Assembly: GCA_003220345.1 (NCBI GenBank)
Contig: QHSC01000092.1
Location: forward strand, 1-64,000
DNA from: Candidatus Rokuibacteriota bacterium
GTDB lineage: Bacteria; Methylomirabilota; Methylomirabilia; Rokubacteriales; CSP1-6
DNA length: 64,000 nucleotides
Direction: 5' to 3'
The notes under the pieces are model-generated. The model saw only the letters and a program-made list of their open reading frames with translations, ran no database searches and was not told where the DNA came from. The position numbers were made by a program, and so were the translations under genes. Of the stretch, positions 52,998 through 61,400 are shown in pieces (position 1 is the stretch's first letter; each line of letters opens with the position of its first letter).

Positions 52998-53875
52998 TCC
53001 ATGAGCCCGGCCTCGCCGAAGAAACCGCTGGGCCGGACGAGGAGGACCAGCGCCATCACGACGAAGACCATGATCTCGGCGAGCTTGGGCGCGAAGAAGG
53101 TGGTGATGCCCACCACCTGCCCCATCATGATCCCGGCCACCACCGCGCCGAGCAGGCTGCCCATCCCGCCCACCACGACGACCACGAACGACTCGATGAC
53201 CATGGTGACGCCCATCTCCGCGTAGGCGCCCCGCATGGGGCCGGCGAGCGCTCCCGCGAGACCGGCCAAGGCGCACCCGATGCCGAAGACGAGCAGCCAG
53301 ATGCGGTTGAGATCGATGCCGAGAGCGCGGACCATGAGCGGGTCGCGCGAGCCCGCGCGGATGACGAGGCCGACATTGGTCCGCGTGAGGAAGGCCCAGA
53401 GGGCGAGCAGCACGACCACGGTGACTGCGATGACGAAGAGGCGATACGCGGGGAACGCCATGAAGCCCAGGTTGACGGCCCCCCCCAGCTCACGGGGGGG
53501 ATCGAGGGTGAGCCCGATCTTTCCCCAGATGAGCTTGGCCGTCTCGATGAGCACGAGCGAGAGTCCGAAAGTGAGGAGGAGCGGATCGTCCGGGCCCCGC
53601 CCGTAGAGCCTCCGGATGAGGAAGCGCTCGACGAGGAGCCCGAACGTCCCCACCATGAGCGGCGCCACCAGCAGGGCCACCCAGAAGTTGCGCGTGAAGC
53701 CCAGGAGGAACACGGTGCAGTAGGCGCCCAGCATGTAGAGCGCCCCGTGGGCGAAGTTCACCACGGTCATGAGCCCGAAGATCAGCGACAGGCCGATGGC
53801 GAGCAGCACGAAGATCATTCCCAGCACCAGGCCCGTAAAGATCTGGGGCAGGACCGCAGCGAGCGAGACTTCCAT
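52994..53875 (-). CDS. livH: LivH-type ABC permease (system 3)
   Basis: 293 residues, about eight membrane helices: IFTGLVLGMIFVLLAIGLSLIFGLMTVVNFAHGALYMLGAY, VGLVIRAGSRDPLMVRALGID as coupling loop, VVVVGGMGSLLGAVVAGIMMG. Starts 6 nt after the binding-protein stop, so tightly co-transcribed. Confidence 0.93.
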   Translation of the reverse strand: MEVSLAAVLPQIFTGLVLGMIFVLLAIGLSLIFGLMTVVNFAHGALYMLGAYCTVFLLGFTRNFWVALLVAPLMVGTFGLLVERFLIRRLYGRGPDDPLLLTFGLSLVLIETAKLIWGKIGLTLDPPRELGGAVNLGFMAFPAYRLFVIAVTVVVLLALWAFLTRTNVGLVIRAGSRDPLMVRALGIDLNRIWLLVFGIGCALAGLAGALAGPMRGAYAEMGVTMVIESFVVVVVGGMGSLLGAVVAGIMMGQVVGITTFFAPKLAEIMVFVVMALVLLVRPSGFFGEAGLME

Positions 53876-53881
53876 CAGGAC

Positions 53882-55099
53882 CTAGACGAACCCCTTCTCG
53901 GCGCAGGTCCGGTCGTTCTTCTCGTCCGCAGTCACCTTCGCGACCATGTCCATCAGCCCCCACTCGCCCTTGGTCTTGCCGGGGCCGCGCCCCTTGACGA
54001 TCCACATGTCCTGCATTGCCTTGTTGTCACAGGTCCGCCACCACTGCTTGCCCTTGAAGTGGTCGTAGACGGGGCTCTTCCGGAGCGCGTTCGCGACGGC
54101 TTCCGAGTCGGTCGACTTGGCCAGCTCGACTCCGCGCGCGACCTCGAGCACCCCCGAGTAGGAGTACGCGCCGTAGTCGCCGGGCGGCATGTTGAACTTC
54201 TTCATGGACGCCTCGACGAACTTCCGCGCGGAGGGGATCGTGTCCTGGAGCTCCCAGTACCAGTTGATCGAGCCGTAGACGTCCGAGTAGAGCTCCGGGC
54301 CACCTTCCTTCAGGTAAGAGATCCACAGGAGCGGCTGGGCGAGCTTCATGGACTTGTCCATGCCGAAGCTCCGCGCCTGCTTGAGGAAGGCGATATTGTC
54401 CGCGCCGGGCGTCACCGACATGAGCACCTCGGGCTTGGCCGCCTGGATCTTGGGAAGGTGAGCGGAGAACTCGGCGCTCCCGAGCGGGTACGGAGTGGCG
54501 CCGAGGAGGGTGCCGCCGTTTTTCTGAAGCGTGTCCTGGAGGACCGCGTTGTTCTGCTTGCCCCAGGCATAGTCGGCGTAGATGATCCACCACTTTTTGC
54601 CGAGGTTCTGGGCCGTCCAGGTGCCCATCACGCGGGAGGTGATGGTGGGGTTGAGGGCCTCGTGGAAGGTGATGGGGCTGGTATCGGGCTTGGCGCTGAT
54701 CTCGTCGGACTGGCTGGTGGAGATGAAGAGAACTTTGGACTTCTTGGTCTGCTCGTTGATCGCCATCTGGACGTGCGCGGCGAGCCCGCCCACGATGAAC
54801 AGGCACTTCTCGTTTTCGATGAGCTCCTTCGTGCGCTGGGCGCCCACCGCCGGCTTGAGCTGGTCGTCGCGGAAGAGCACCTCGACCTTGCGGCTCATGA
54901 CGCCGCCCTTTGCGTTGAGCTCGTCCACGGCGAGCTGCGCACCTCGCTGCATGTCCGCGGCCAGGGCCGCGAAGGGCCCGGTCAGAGGGAGCGGGCAGCC
55001 GATGCGGATCGGGTCGCCGCCCTGCGCGCGAAGGACAGCCGGGAAAGCGGCGGTGGCGACAGCCGCGGAAGTGCCTGCAAGGAATGAGCGCCGGTTCAT
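53882..55099 (-). CDS. LivK-like periplasmic binding protein (system 3), Tat-like signal
   Basis: 405 residues. N-terminal NRRSFLAGTSAAVATAAF with AVLRAQ cleavage resembles a twin-arginine signal, unlike the Sec-type signals of systems 1 and 2. Mature fold Peripla_BP_6: RIGCPLPLTGPFAALAADMQRGAQLAVDELNAKGGVMSRKVEVLFRDDQ. ATG 55099 has GGAGG 7 nt upstream; the track start at 55177 falls on the promoter. Two C-terminal Cys (TCDNK and RTCAEKG) could form a disulfide. Confidence 0.9.
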   Translation of the reverse strand: MNRRSFLAGTSAAVATAAFPAVLRAQGGDPIRIGCPLPLTGPFAALAADMQRGAQLAVDELNAKGGVMSRKVEVLFRDDQLKPAVGAQRTKELIENEKCLFIVGGLAAHVQMAINEQTKKSKVLFISTSQSDEISAKPDTSPITFHEALNPTITSRVMGTWTAQNLGKKWWIIYADYAWGKQNNAVLQDTLQKNGGTLLGATPYPLGSAEFSAHLPKIQAAKPEVLMSVTPGADNIAFLKQARSFGMDKSMKLAQPLLWISYLKEGGPELYSDVYGSINWYWELQDTIPSARKFVEASMKKFNMPPGDYGAYSYSGVLEVARGVELAKSTDSEAVANALRKSPVYDHFKGKQWWRTCDNKAMQDMWIVKGRGPGKTKGEWGLMDMVAKVTADEKNDRTCAEKGFV

Positions 55100-55147
55100 G
55101 GAAAGCCTCCTCAGCCTTGAGGGGAACGCCGATCTTGAATGCGCGCC

Positions 55148-55177
55148 ATGATAGGAGACAGCCCCCAGGCCTGTCAA
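55148..55177 (-). promoter_or_regulatory. Sigma70-like promoter of liv system 3
   Basis: On the minus strand TTGACA (55177-55172), an 18-nt spacer and TATCAT (55153-55148). Same -35 and spacing as the system 1 promoter. Repeat element B begins directly at the upstream edge of the -35 box. Confidence 0.62.
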
Positions 55178-55310
55178 ACCGGGGTCAGGTCTTGCAATCC
55201 CACACAGCAGGTCAAACCGGCAAACCGGGGTCAGGTCTCACAATCCTACATCGACGTCGCGAGGGGGCTGGAGCGGGCTGGCGGATGTTGGATTGTGAGA
55301 CCTGACCCCG
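55177..55310. repeat. REP-like GGGGTCAGGTCT element B
   Basis: Left arm CGGGGTCAGGTCTCACAATC (from 55226 to 55252) and right arm (55284-55310) are complementary over 27 nt with one mismatch; loop 31 nt. A partial extra left copy, CCGGGGTCAGGTCTTGCAATCC, lies at about 55181-55202, with the preceding GTCAAACCGG also duplicated. Same family as element A (48580-48684). It fills the gap between a kinase stop and the liv system 3 promoter. Confidence 0.85.
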
Positions 55311-55335
55311 ACTAGGCGTCCCCCGACTAGGCGTC
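55306..55335. repeat. 15-bp tandem duplication across the kinase stop codon
   Basis: CCCCGACTAGGCGTC occurs at 55306-55320 and again at 55321-55335. The second copy contains the kinase TAG stop and its last codons, the first the end of element B's right arm. The duplication is thus at the very junction of repeat and gene. Confidence 0.85.
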
Positions 55336-58050
55336 GAGGAGTTCGCGCAGCTTGCGGGTGAGGACGGCTTCGGTGAACGGCTTCTGGAGGAACTCCGTCT
55401 GGGGAGCGAGCACCCCGTGGTGCACGACGGCATGGTCCGTATAGCCCGACATGTAGAGGACCTTGGTCTCCGGCCGCTGGGCGGCGAGCCGCTCGGCCAG
55501 CTCACGCCCGTTCATCTCCGGCATGACCACGTCGGTGAGCATCAGGTCGATCTTCCCCGCGTGCGCCGCGCTGATCCCGAGGGCCTCCGCGCCGTGGCGG
55601 GCCTCCAGGACGGTGTAGCCGCAGCCCGCGAGGATGTCGCGGGCGAGATCGCGCACCGCGTCCTCGTCCTCGACGAGGAGAACGGTCTCCATGCCGTGGG
55701 CCGGCGCGGCGAGGAGAACGCCCCCGTGGCCTGCGTCGACGGGTTCCCCGACCCGCGGCAGGTAGATCTTGAACGTGGTGCCCTGCCCCGGCTCGCTATA
55801 GACCCAGATATTTCCACCGCTCTGCTTGACGATGCCGTAGACCATGGCCAGGCCCAGCCCGGTCCCCTTGCGCGGCCCCTTGGTCGTGAAAAACGGCTCG
55901 AAAATGCGTGCCTGCGTCTGCGCATCCATGCCGGTGCCGGTATCGCTCAGGGCCAGCATGACGTGCGGCCCCGGCCGCGCCCCCACGTGCTTGCGCGCAT
56001 AGGCGACATCCAGCTCGATGTTGGCCGTCTCGAGGGTGAGCCGTCCTCCCTCGGGCATCGCGTCACGCGCGTTGACGGCCAGGTTCATGATGATCTGCTC
56101 GATCTGCCCCGGATCGGCCTTCACATGCCCGAGGGACGAGCCCAGGCCGGTGACGAGGGCGATGTCCTCTCCGATCAACCGCCGGAGCATCTCGCCCATC
56201 TTCGAGACGACCGCGTTCAGGTCGAGCACCGCCGGGTTCAGCACCTGCTTCCGGCTGAAGGCGAGGAGCTGACGCGTCAGGTCGGCGGCCCGGAGCGCCG
56301 TCTGCTCGATGACCTTGGCTGTCGAGTGCCTCGGGTCCGCGTCGCCGAGGTCCTTCATGAGCATCTCCGTCCGGCCCATGATCACCATGAGGAGGTTGTT
56401 GAAGTCGTGGGCGACCCCGCCCGCCAGATGCCCGATGGCTTCCATCTTGCCGGCCTGGGCGAGCTGATCCTGGGTCTGGGCGAGCTCTTCGTAGGCCCGC
56501 TGCGTCTCGTGGTAGAGCCGGCTGTTCTCGAGGGCGACCGCAGCCTGCGCGGCAAAGGCGGTGGCGATGATCAGATCCTCGGCGCAGAACCCCTCCGGCC
56601 GGCGAGAGAGAATGGTGAGGACGCCCACGACGCGCTCTCCAACCTTGACGGGCACGGCAAGCATGGCTCGGTAGCCGCGTCGCGAACAGCTCTCTCGATG
56701 TGTCGCCGTCACCCGCAGATCGTTCGCGAGGTCCGCCACGAGGAGCGGCTCGCCGCCCACGGCGACCCGTCCGGCGAGGCTCTCTCCGAACTTGAGCCGG
56801 GGGGTGATCAGGACTTCCTTGGCGTCGCCCCACGATCCGGCCAGCACGAGCTCCTCGCCTTCCACGCGCCGGAACCCGACCGATTCCGAGTTGAGAAGCC
56901 GGCCGCACGCTTCGGATATCGTGGTGAGCAGCGATTCCACCGGCTGGATCTTGGAGAGCTGGCGGCTCACCTCGAGGAGCGTCTCCAGGTGGTTCTGATG
57001 GGTCTGCACGGCCTCCCGCATCCGGGCATTGCGAATCGCGATGGCGGCCTGGTCGGCAAGCAGCGCGATGAGCTCCCGTTCTTCCGAGGTGAAAGACCGC
57101 GGCTCGCGGAAGAAGATGGCCAGCACCCCCACGGTCTGCTCGTCGGCAATCAGGGGAAGGCCGGCAAAGCCGCGGAGCCCGGCCACCGTGGAAAGGCGCC
57201 GGTTGCGCAGCTTGGGATCATTGCCGATATCCAGAATGTAGTCAGGCGTCCGCGACTCGGCGATGCGTCCGGTCAGACCCTCGCCATACGGGATGACCGG
57301 GACCTCGGTCACGATCTGCTCGACCTGGGGATCGAAGCTGAAGCCACCTTCGGTGCGAAGCACGCGGGCCACCGGATCCGCCACGGAGACGCGAGTGCTC
57401 GCGGCGCCGAGCAAGGTGGTGGCCGCCCGCGCCACCGCCTGGCAGACCTCGGAGGCGCCCTCGGCCGAGGTCATCAGCCGCGTGAGCGCGCTGAGGGTTT
57501 TGAGCTTGTCCGCGCGCGCCTCGGCTTCCCGGTAGAGACGGGCATTCTCGAGAGCGATGGCCGCCTGAGCCGCGAAGGCGGTGGCGATCGACACGTCCTC
57601 CGACGAGAAGCCCTCCGCGCGCAGGGTGCGAATGCTCAGCGCTCCCAGCACCTGCTCGCCGATCTTGAGGGGCACACCGAGAAACGCGCGATAGCCGCCG
57701 CGCAGGTAGGCCACGCGGCTGGCCGGGGCGATTCGCGGATCGTTCGCGGGGTCCGACAGGAGGAGGGGCTCGCCCGTGGCGACGACGGTGCCGGTCAGAC
57801 TCTCGCCGATCTTGATCCTCGCGTTCGGCATAGCCGTCTGGGCATCGCCCCAGACGCCCATGAGCACGAGTTCATCACCCTCCACCACTCGGATGCCTAC
57901 GGAATCCGAGTCGAGGAGAGACCCGCACGCCTCGGCCATCTTCCCCAGCAGCTTCTCCAGAGGAAGGAACGCCGAGAGCTGACGGGTGATCTCGAGCAGC
58001 GTTTCGAGCCGCGGCGGTATGGTCGACAGCTCAGCCGTAGGTGCGGCCAT
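55327..58050 (-). CDS. Cytosolic hybrid histidine kinase (GAF-GAF-GAF-HisKA-HATPase-REC)
   Basis: 907 residues without membrane helices. Three GAF domains (about 15-185, 205-345, 350-520); the first and third are close copies (LLEITRQLSAF...GSLLDSDSVG against LLEVSRQLSKI...GRLLNSESVG), an internal duplication. Then a coiled stretch, the phosphoacceptor helix GHLAGGVAHDFNNLLMVIMG, HATPase_c (NLAVNARDAMPEGG and GTGLGLAMVYGIVKQSGG), and a receiver with LMLTDVVMPEMNG. It senses a small ligand or redox state in the cytosol. ATG 58050 is preferred, with GAGAGGA 6 nt upstream, over ATG 58119. Divergent from the cyclase gene. Confidence 0.88.
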   Translation of the reverse strand: MAAPTAELSTIPPRLETLLEITRQLSAFLPLEKLLGKMAEACGSLLDSDSVGIRVVEGDELVLMGVWGDAQTAMPNARIKIGESLTGTVVATGEPLLLSDPANDPRIAPASRVAYLRGGYRAFLGVPLKIGEQVLGALSIRTLRAEGFSSEDVSIATAFAAQAAIALENARLYREAEARADKLKTLSALTRLMTSAEGASEVCQAVARAATTLLGAASTRVSVADPVARVLRTEGGFSFDPQVEQIVTEVPVIPYGEGLTGRIAESRTPDYILDIGNDPKLRNRRLSTVAGLRGFAGLPLIADEQTVGVLAIFFREPRSFTSEERELIALLADQAAIAIRNARMREAVQTHQNHLETLLEVSRQLSKIQPVESLLTTISEACGRLLNSESVGFRRVEGEELVLAGSWGDAKEVLITPRLKFGESLAGRVAVGGEPLLVADLANDLRVTATHRESCSRRGYRAMLAVPVKVGERVVGVLTILSRRPEGFCAEDLIIATAFAAQAAVALENSRLYHETQRAYEELAQTQDQLAQAGKMEAIGHLAGGVAHDFNNLLMVIMGRTEMLMKDLGDADPRHSTAKVIEQTALRAADLTRQLLAFSRKQVLNPAVLDLNAVVSKMGEMLRRLIGEDIALVTGLGSSLGHVKADPGQIEQIIMNLAVNARDAMPEGGRLTLETANIELDVAYARKHVGARPGPHVMLALSDTGTGMDAQTQARIFEPFFTTKGPRKGTGLGLAMVYGIVKQSGGNIWVYSEPGQGTTFKIYLPRVGEPVDAGHGGVLLAAPAHGMETVLLVEDEDAVRDLARDILAGCGYTVLEARHGAEALGISAAHAGKIDLMLTDVVMPEMNGRELAERLAAQRPETKVLYMSGYTDHAVVHHGVLAPQTEFLQKPFTEAVLTRKLRELLDA

Positions 58051-58495
58051 CACGTCCTCTCTCGAAGGTCCGTTAGCCAACGGTCGAGCATCGTGTCTAG
58101 AGCGCTTATTGGGTTTCATTCGGTGAGTCACAAGAGCCCGGTGGGGAGACTCGCAAGCCCCATGCCACGGTCGACCACTCGCCGAAAGCGTACTAAGTAG
58201 CTGAAGTGTCGGCAGAAATGGACTCATCTGAGACTGTCAAACGATTGACAGATGAGGGACGGGCCAACACTTTGGGTTGAGTTGTGACAACTATTTGCGG
58301 TGCCTCGATTGGATGGAAGATCGGACGGCGGGCGCTCGCCAACTGCCCTTGCGCATTGGGATTGAGCGTGCCAGGGCGCTGCGGGACGAGTCGCTCTCCA
58401 ACGAAGTCGCGCGCCCTGTTGACCGGGCCCGCCACCATCGCTACACTCCCCTGTTATCGGGTGCGAGTTGTGCCTATTTTGCAGGAGGTTGTACC
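58051..58495. other. 445-nt divergent intergenic region with a facing TTGACA palindrome
   Basis: Control region between the kinase (minus) and the cyclase/ATPase (plus). CTGTCAA-ACGA-TTGACAG (58234-58251) is a perfect 7-bp inverted repeat, giving a TTGACA box on each strand facing outward; no good -10 follows either, so it looks more like an operator. A near-palindrome GTTGTGACAAC is at 58281-58291. The plus-strand promoter proper is at 58419-58447. The ORF-track start of the cyclase at 58277 falls here; its 73 added residues look non-coding. Confidence 0.45.
58419..58447 (+). promoter_or_regulatory. Sigma70-like promoter of the cyclase/ATPase/TPR gene
   Basis: TTGACC (58419-58424), 17 nt, TACACT (58442-58447). 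The leader of about 42 nt ends with GCAGGAGG 8 nt before GTG 58496, supporting that start over the longer ORF. Confidence 0.58.
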
Positions 58496-61400
58496 GTGAC
58501 GTGTCCGCGCTGTCAGGCTCCCGCTCGCGAAGGCGCCAAGTTCTGCGAGCAGTGCGGCGCGCGTCTGGCCACGACCTGTCCCTCGTGCAACGCCGAGACC
58601 GCCACGGGCAGCCGATTCTGCGGCGCCTGCGGCACACCTCTGGCGGGAGCGGCGCCCACCCCCACGCGCTTCGGTGATCCGCAGTCCTATACGCCCAAGC
58701 ACCTCGCGGACAAGATCCTCACGGCGCGGGCCCAGCTCGAGGGGGAGCGCAAGCTCGTCACCGTGGTCTTTGCCGATCTCAAGGGCTCCATGGAGCTCCT
58801 GGCCGACCGCGATCCCGAGGAAGCGCGCAAGCTTCTCGATCCGGTGCTCGAGCGGATGATGGAAGCGGTGCATCGCTACGAGGGCACCGTCAACCAGGTC
58901 ATGGGCGACGGCATCATGGCCCTCTTCGGCGCCCCCGTGAGTCACGAGGATCACGCGGTGCGCGCCTGCCATGCCGCGCTCCGGATGCAGGAGACGGTCG
59001 GCTGGTACGCGGACGAGCTCCGGCGCGCGCAGGGCATCGACGTCCAGATCCGCGTGGGGCTCAATTCGGGCGAGGTGGTGGTGCGGGCGATCGACAGCGA
59101 TCTCCACATGGACTACTCCGCCATCGGCCAGACCACGCACCTGGCCGCGCGGATGGAGCAGCTCGCGCGCCCGGGCACCGCTCTCATGACCAAGGACACC
59201 CTTCGCCTGGCCGAGGGCTACATCGAGGTCCGGCCTCTCGGCCCCGTGCCCGTGCGCGGGCTCGCGGAGACCATCGAGGTCTTCGAGATCGTGCGCGCCG
59301 GCGCCGTGCGCTCGCGGCTGCAGGCGGCGGCGGCGCGCGGGCTGACGCCGTTCGTCGGGCGCGACGCCGAGCTGGTCCGGCTGCGCCAGACGCTCGAGAA
59401 GGCGCACGCGGGCCAGGGACAGCTCGTGGCGGTGTCGGGAGAGCCCGGCGTGGGCAAGTCCCGGCTCTTCTGGGAGTTCACCCACTCCCACCGCACGCAC
59501 GGCTGGCTCATCCTCGAGAGCTCGCCGGTCTCCTACGGGAAGATGAACTCGTACCTGCCCGTGAGCGACCTGCTCAAGACCTACTTCGGCATCGGCGACC
59601 ACGACGATGGCCGGCGCATCCGCGAGAAGGTCACGGGCAAGCTCCTCACCCTGGACGAGACGCTGCGCCCCACCATCCCCGTTTTTCTCTCGCTGCTCGA
59701 CGTGCCCATGGACGACGGCGAGTGGCAGGAGCCCGATCCGCGCGAGCGGCGTCGGCGGACCCTCGACGCCCTCAAGCGACTCCTCCTGCGCGAGAGCCAG
59801 GTGCAGCCGCTCCTCGTCATCTTCGAGAACCTCAACTGGGTCGACTCGGAGACCCAGGCCTTCCTCGACAGCCTCGTGGAAAGCCTGCCCGCCGCGCGCA
59901 TCTTGCTGATGGTGAACTACCGGCCGGAATACACGCACGGGTGGGGTGGCAAGAGCTATTACACCCAGTTCCGCATGGATCCGCTCCAGCCCGAGAGCGC
60001 GGAGGAGCTCCTGCAGGCGCTCCTGGGCACCGACGCGGCCCTGGCCCCCCTCAAGCAGCTCCTCGTCAAGCAGACCGAGGGCAATCCCTTCTTCCTCGAG
60101 GAGTGCGTGCAGTCGCTCGTCGAGACCAAGGCGCTCCTGGGCGAGCGGGGCCAGTACAAGATGGCAAAGTCCATCGGCACGCTCCAGATGCCGCCGACCG
60201 TGCAGGCCGTGCTCGCCGCGCGCATCGACCGGCTCCAGCCCGAGGACAAGCGGCTGCTCCAGGCCGCCTCCGTCATCGGCAAGGACGTCTCCTTCGCGCT
60301 GCTCGAGGCCATCGCCGAGCTGCCGGATGAAACGCTGAGGAGCGGGCTCATGCGGCTCCAGGCCGCGGAGTTCATCTACGAGACGAGCCTGTTCCCGACG
60401 CTCGAGTACACGTTCAAGCACGCCCTCACGCACGACGTCGCGTACGCCTCGCTGCTGCAGGGGCGGCGCCGGACCTTGCATGCGCGCGTGGTGGATGCCC
60501 TCGAGCGCGTGCAGGCCGAGCGCCTGGGCGAGCACGTGGACCGGTTGGCGCACCACGCCGTCCGCGGAGAGGTCTGGGAAAAGGCCGTGGCCTATCTCCG
60601 CCAGGCGGCGGCCAAGGCCGCCTCGCGCGCGGGCAACGAGGAAGCCGTCGCGCTCCTCGAGCAGGCCCTGCAGATCCTCGTGCACCTCCCGGACGGGCGG
60701 AGCAAGCTCGAGCTGGCCATCGACATCCGGCTCGAGCTGCGTCCGCCCCTCCTGCAGCTCGGACGCCTGCCCGAGGTTCTCCAGCTCTCTAAAGAAGCCG
60801 AGGAGCTCGGGACCGAGCTGGGCGACGAGTCGCGCCTGGCGCGCGTGTACAGCTATCTCGTCAACTACCACTACTTGAAGGGCGAGCCGGACCTGGCCAT
60901 CGACTACGGCGAGCGCTGCCTGCGCATCGCGGACGCTACGCAGGATCTGGGATTGCAGGCGCTGGCCCGCGGCTATCTCGGCTACAGCTGCCACGCCCAG
61001 GGCCAGTACCGGCGCGCGGAATTCATCCTGCGGGAGAATGTCGACGCGCTCGAGCGCACGCGCGCGACCGACACCGGCACCCAGACGGCGATCTCGTACG
61101 TCACCTCGAGCGGGTGGCTGGCCTTCACTCTGGCCGAGCTCGGGGATTTCCACGCCGCGGATGCGTGCGCGGACCAGGCCATGCGCGCGGCCGATGCGGC
61201 AGGACACGTGTATGGCCAGACCATCGCGCGCACGCTGGCCGGGCTCGTGTGGCTCCGGCGGGGCCATCTCGATCGCGCGCGCGAGCTGCTCCAGCCGAGC
61301 CTGGACGCCTGCCGCGAGAAGCATCTCGACGTGTGGCGGCCCATTCCCTCCTCGCTCCTGGGCTTGACGCTGGCCCTGCGCGGTCACGTCGATTCCGCCC

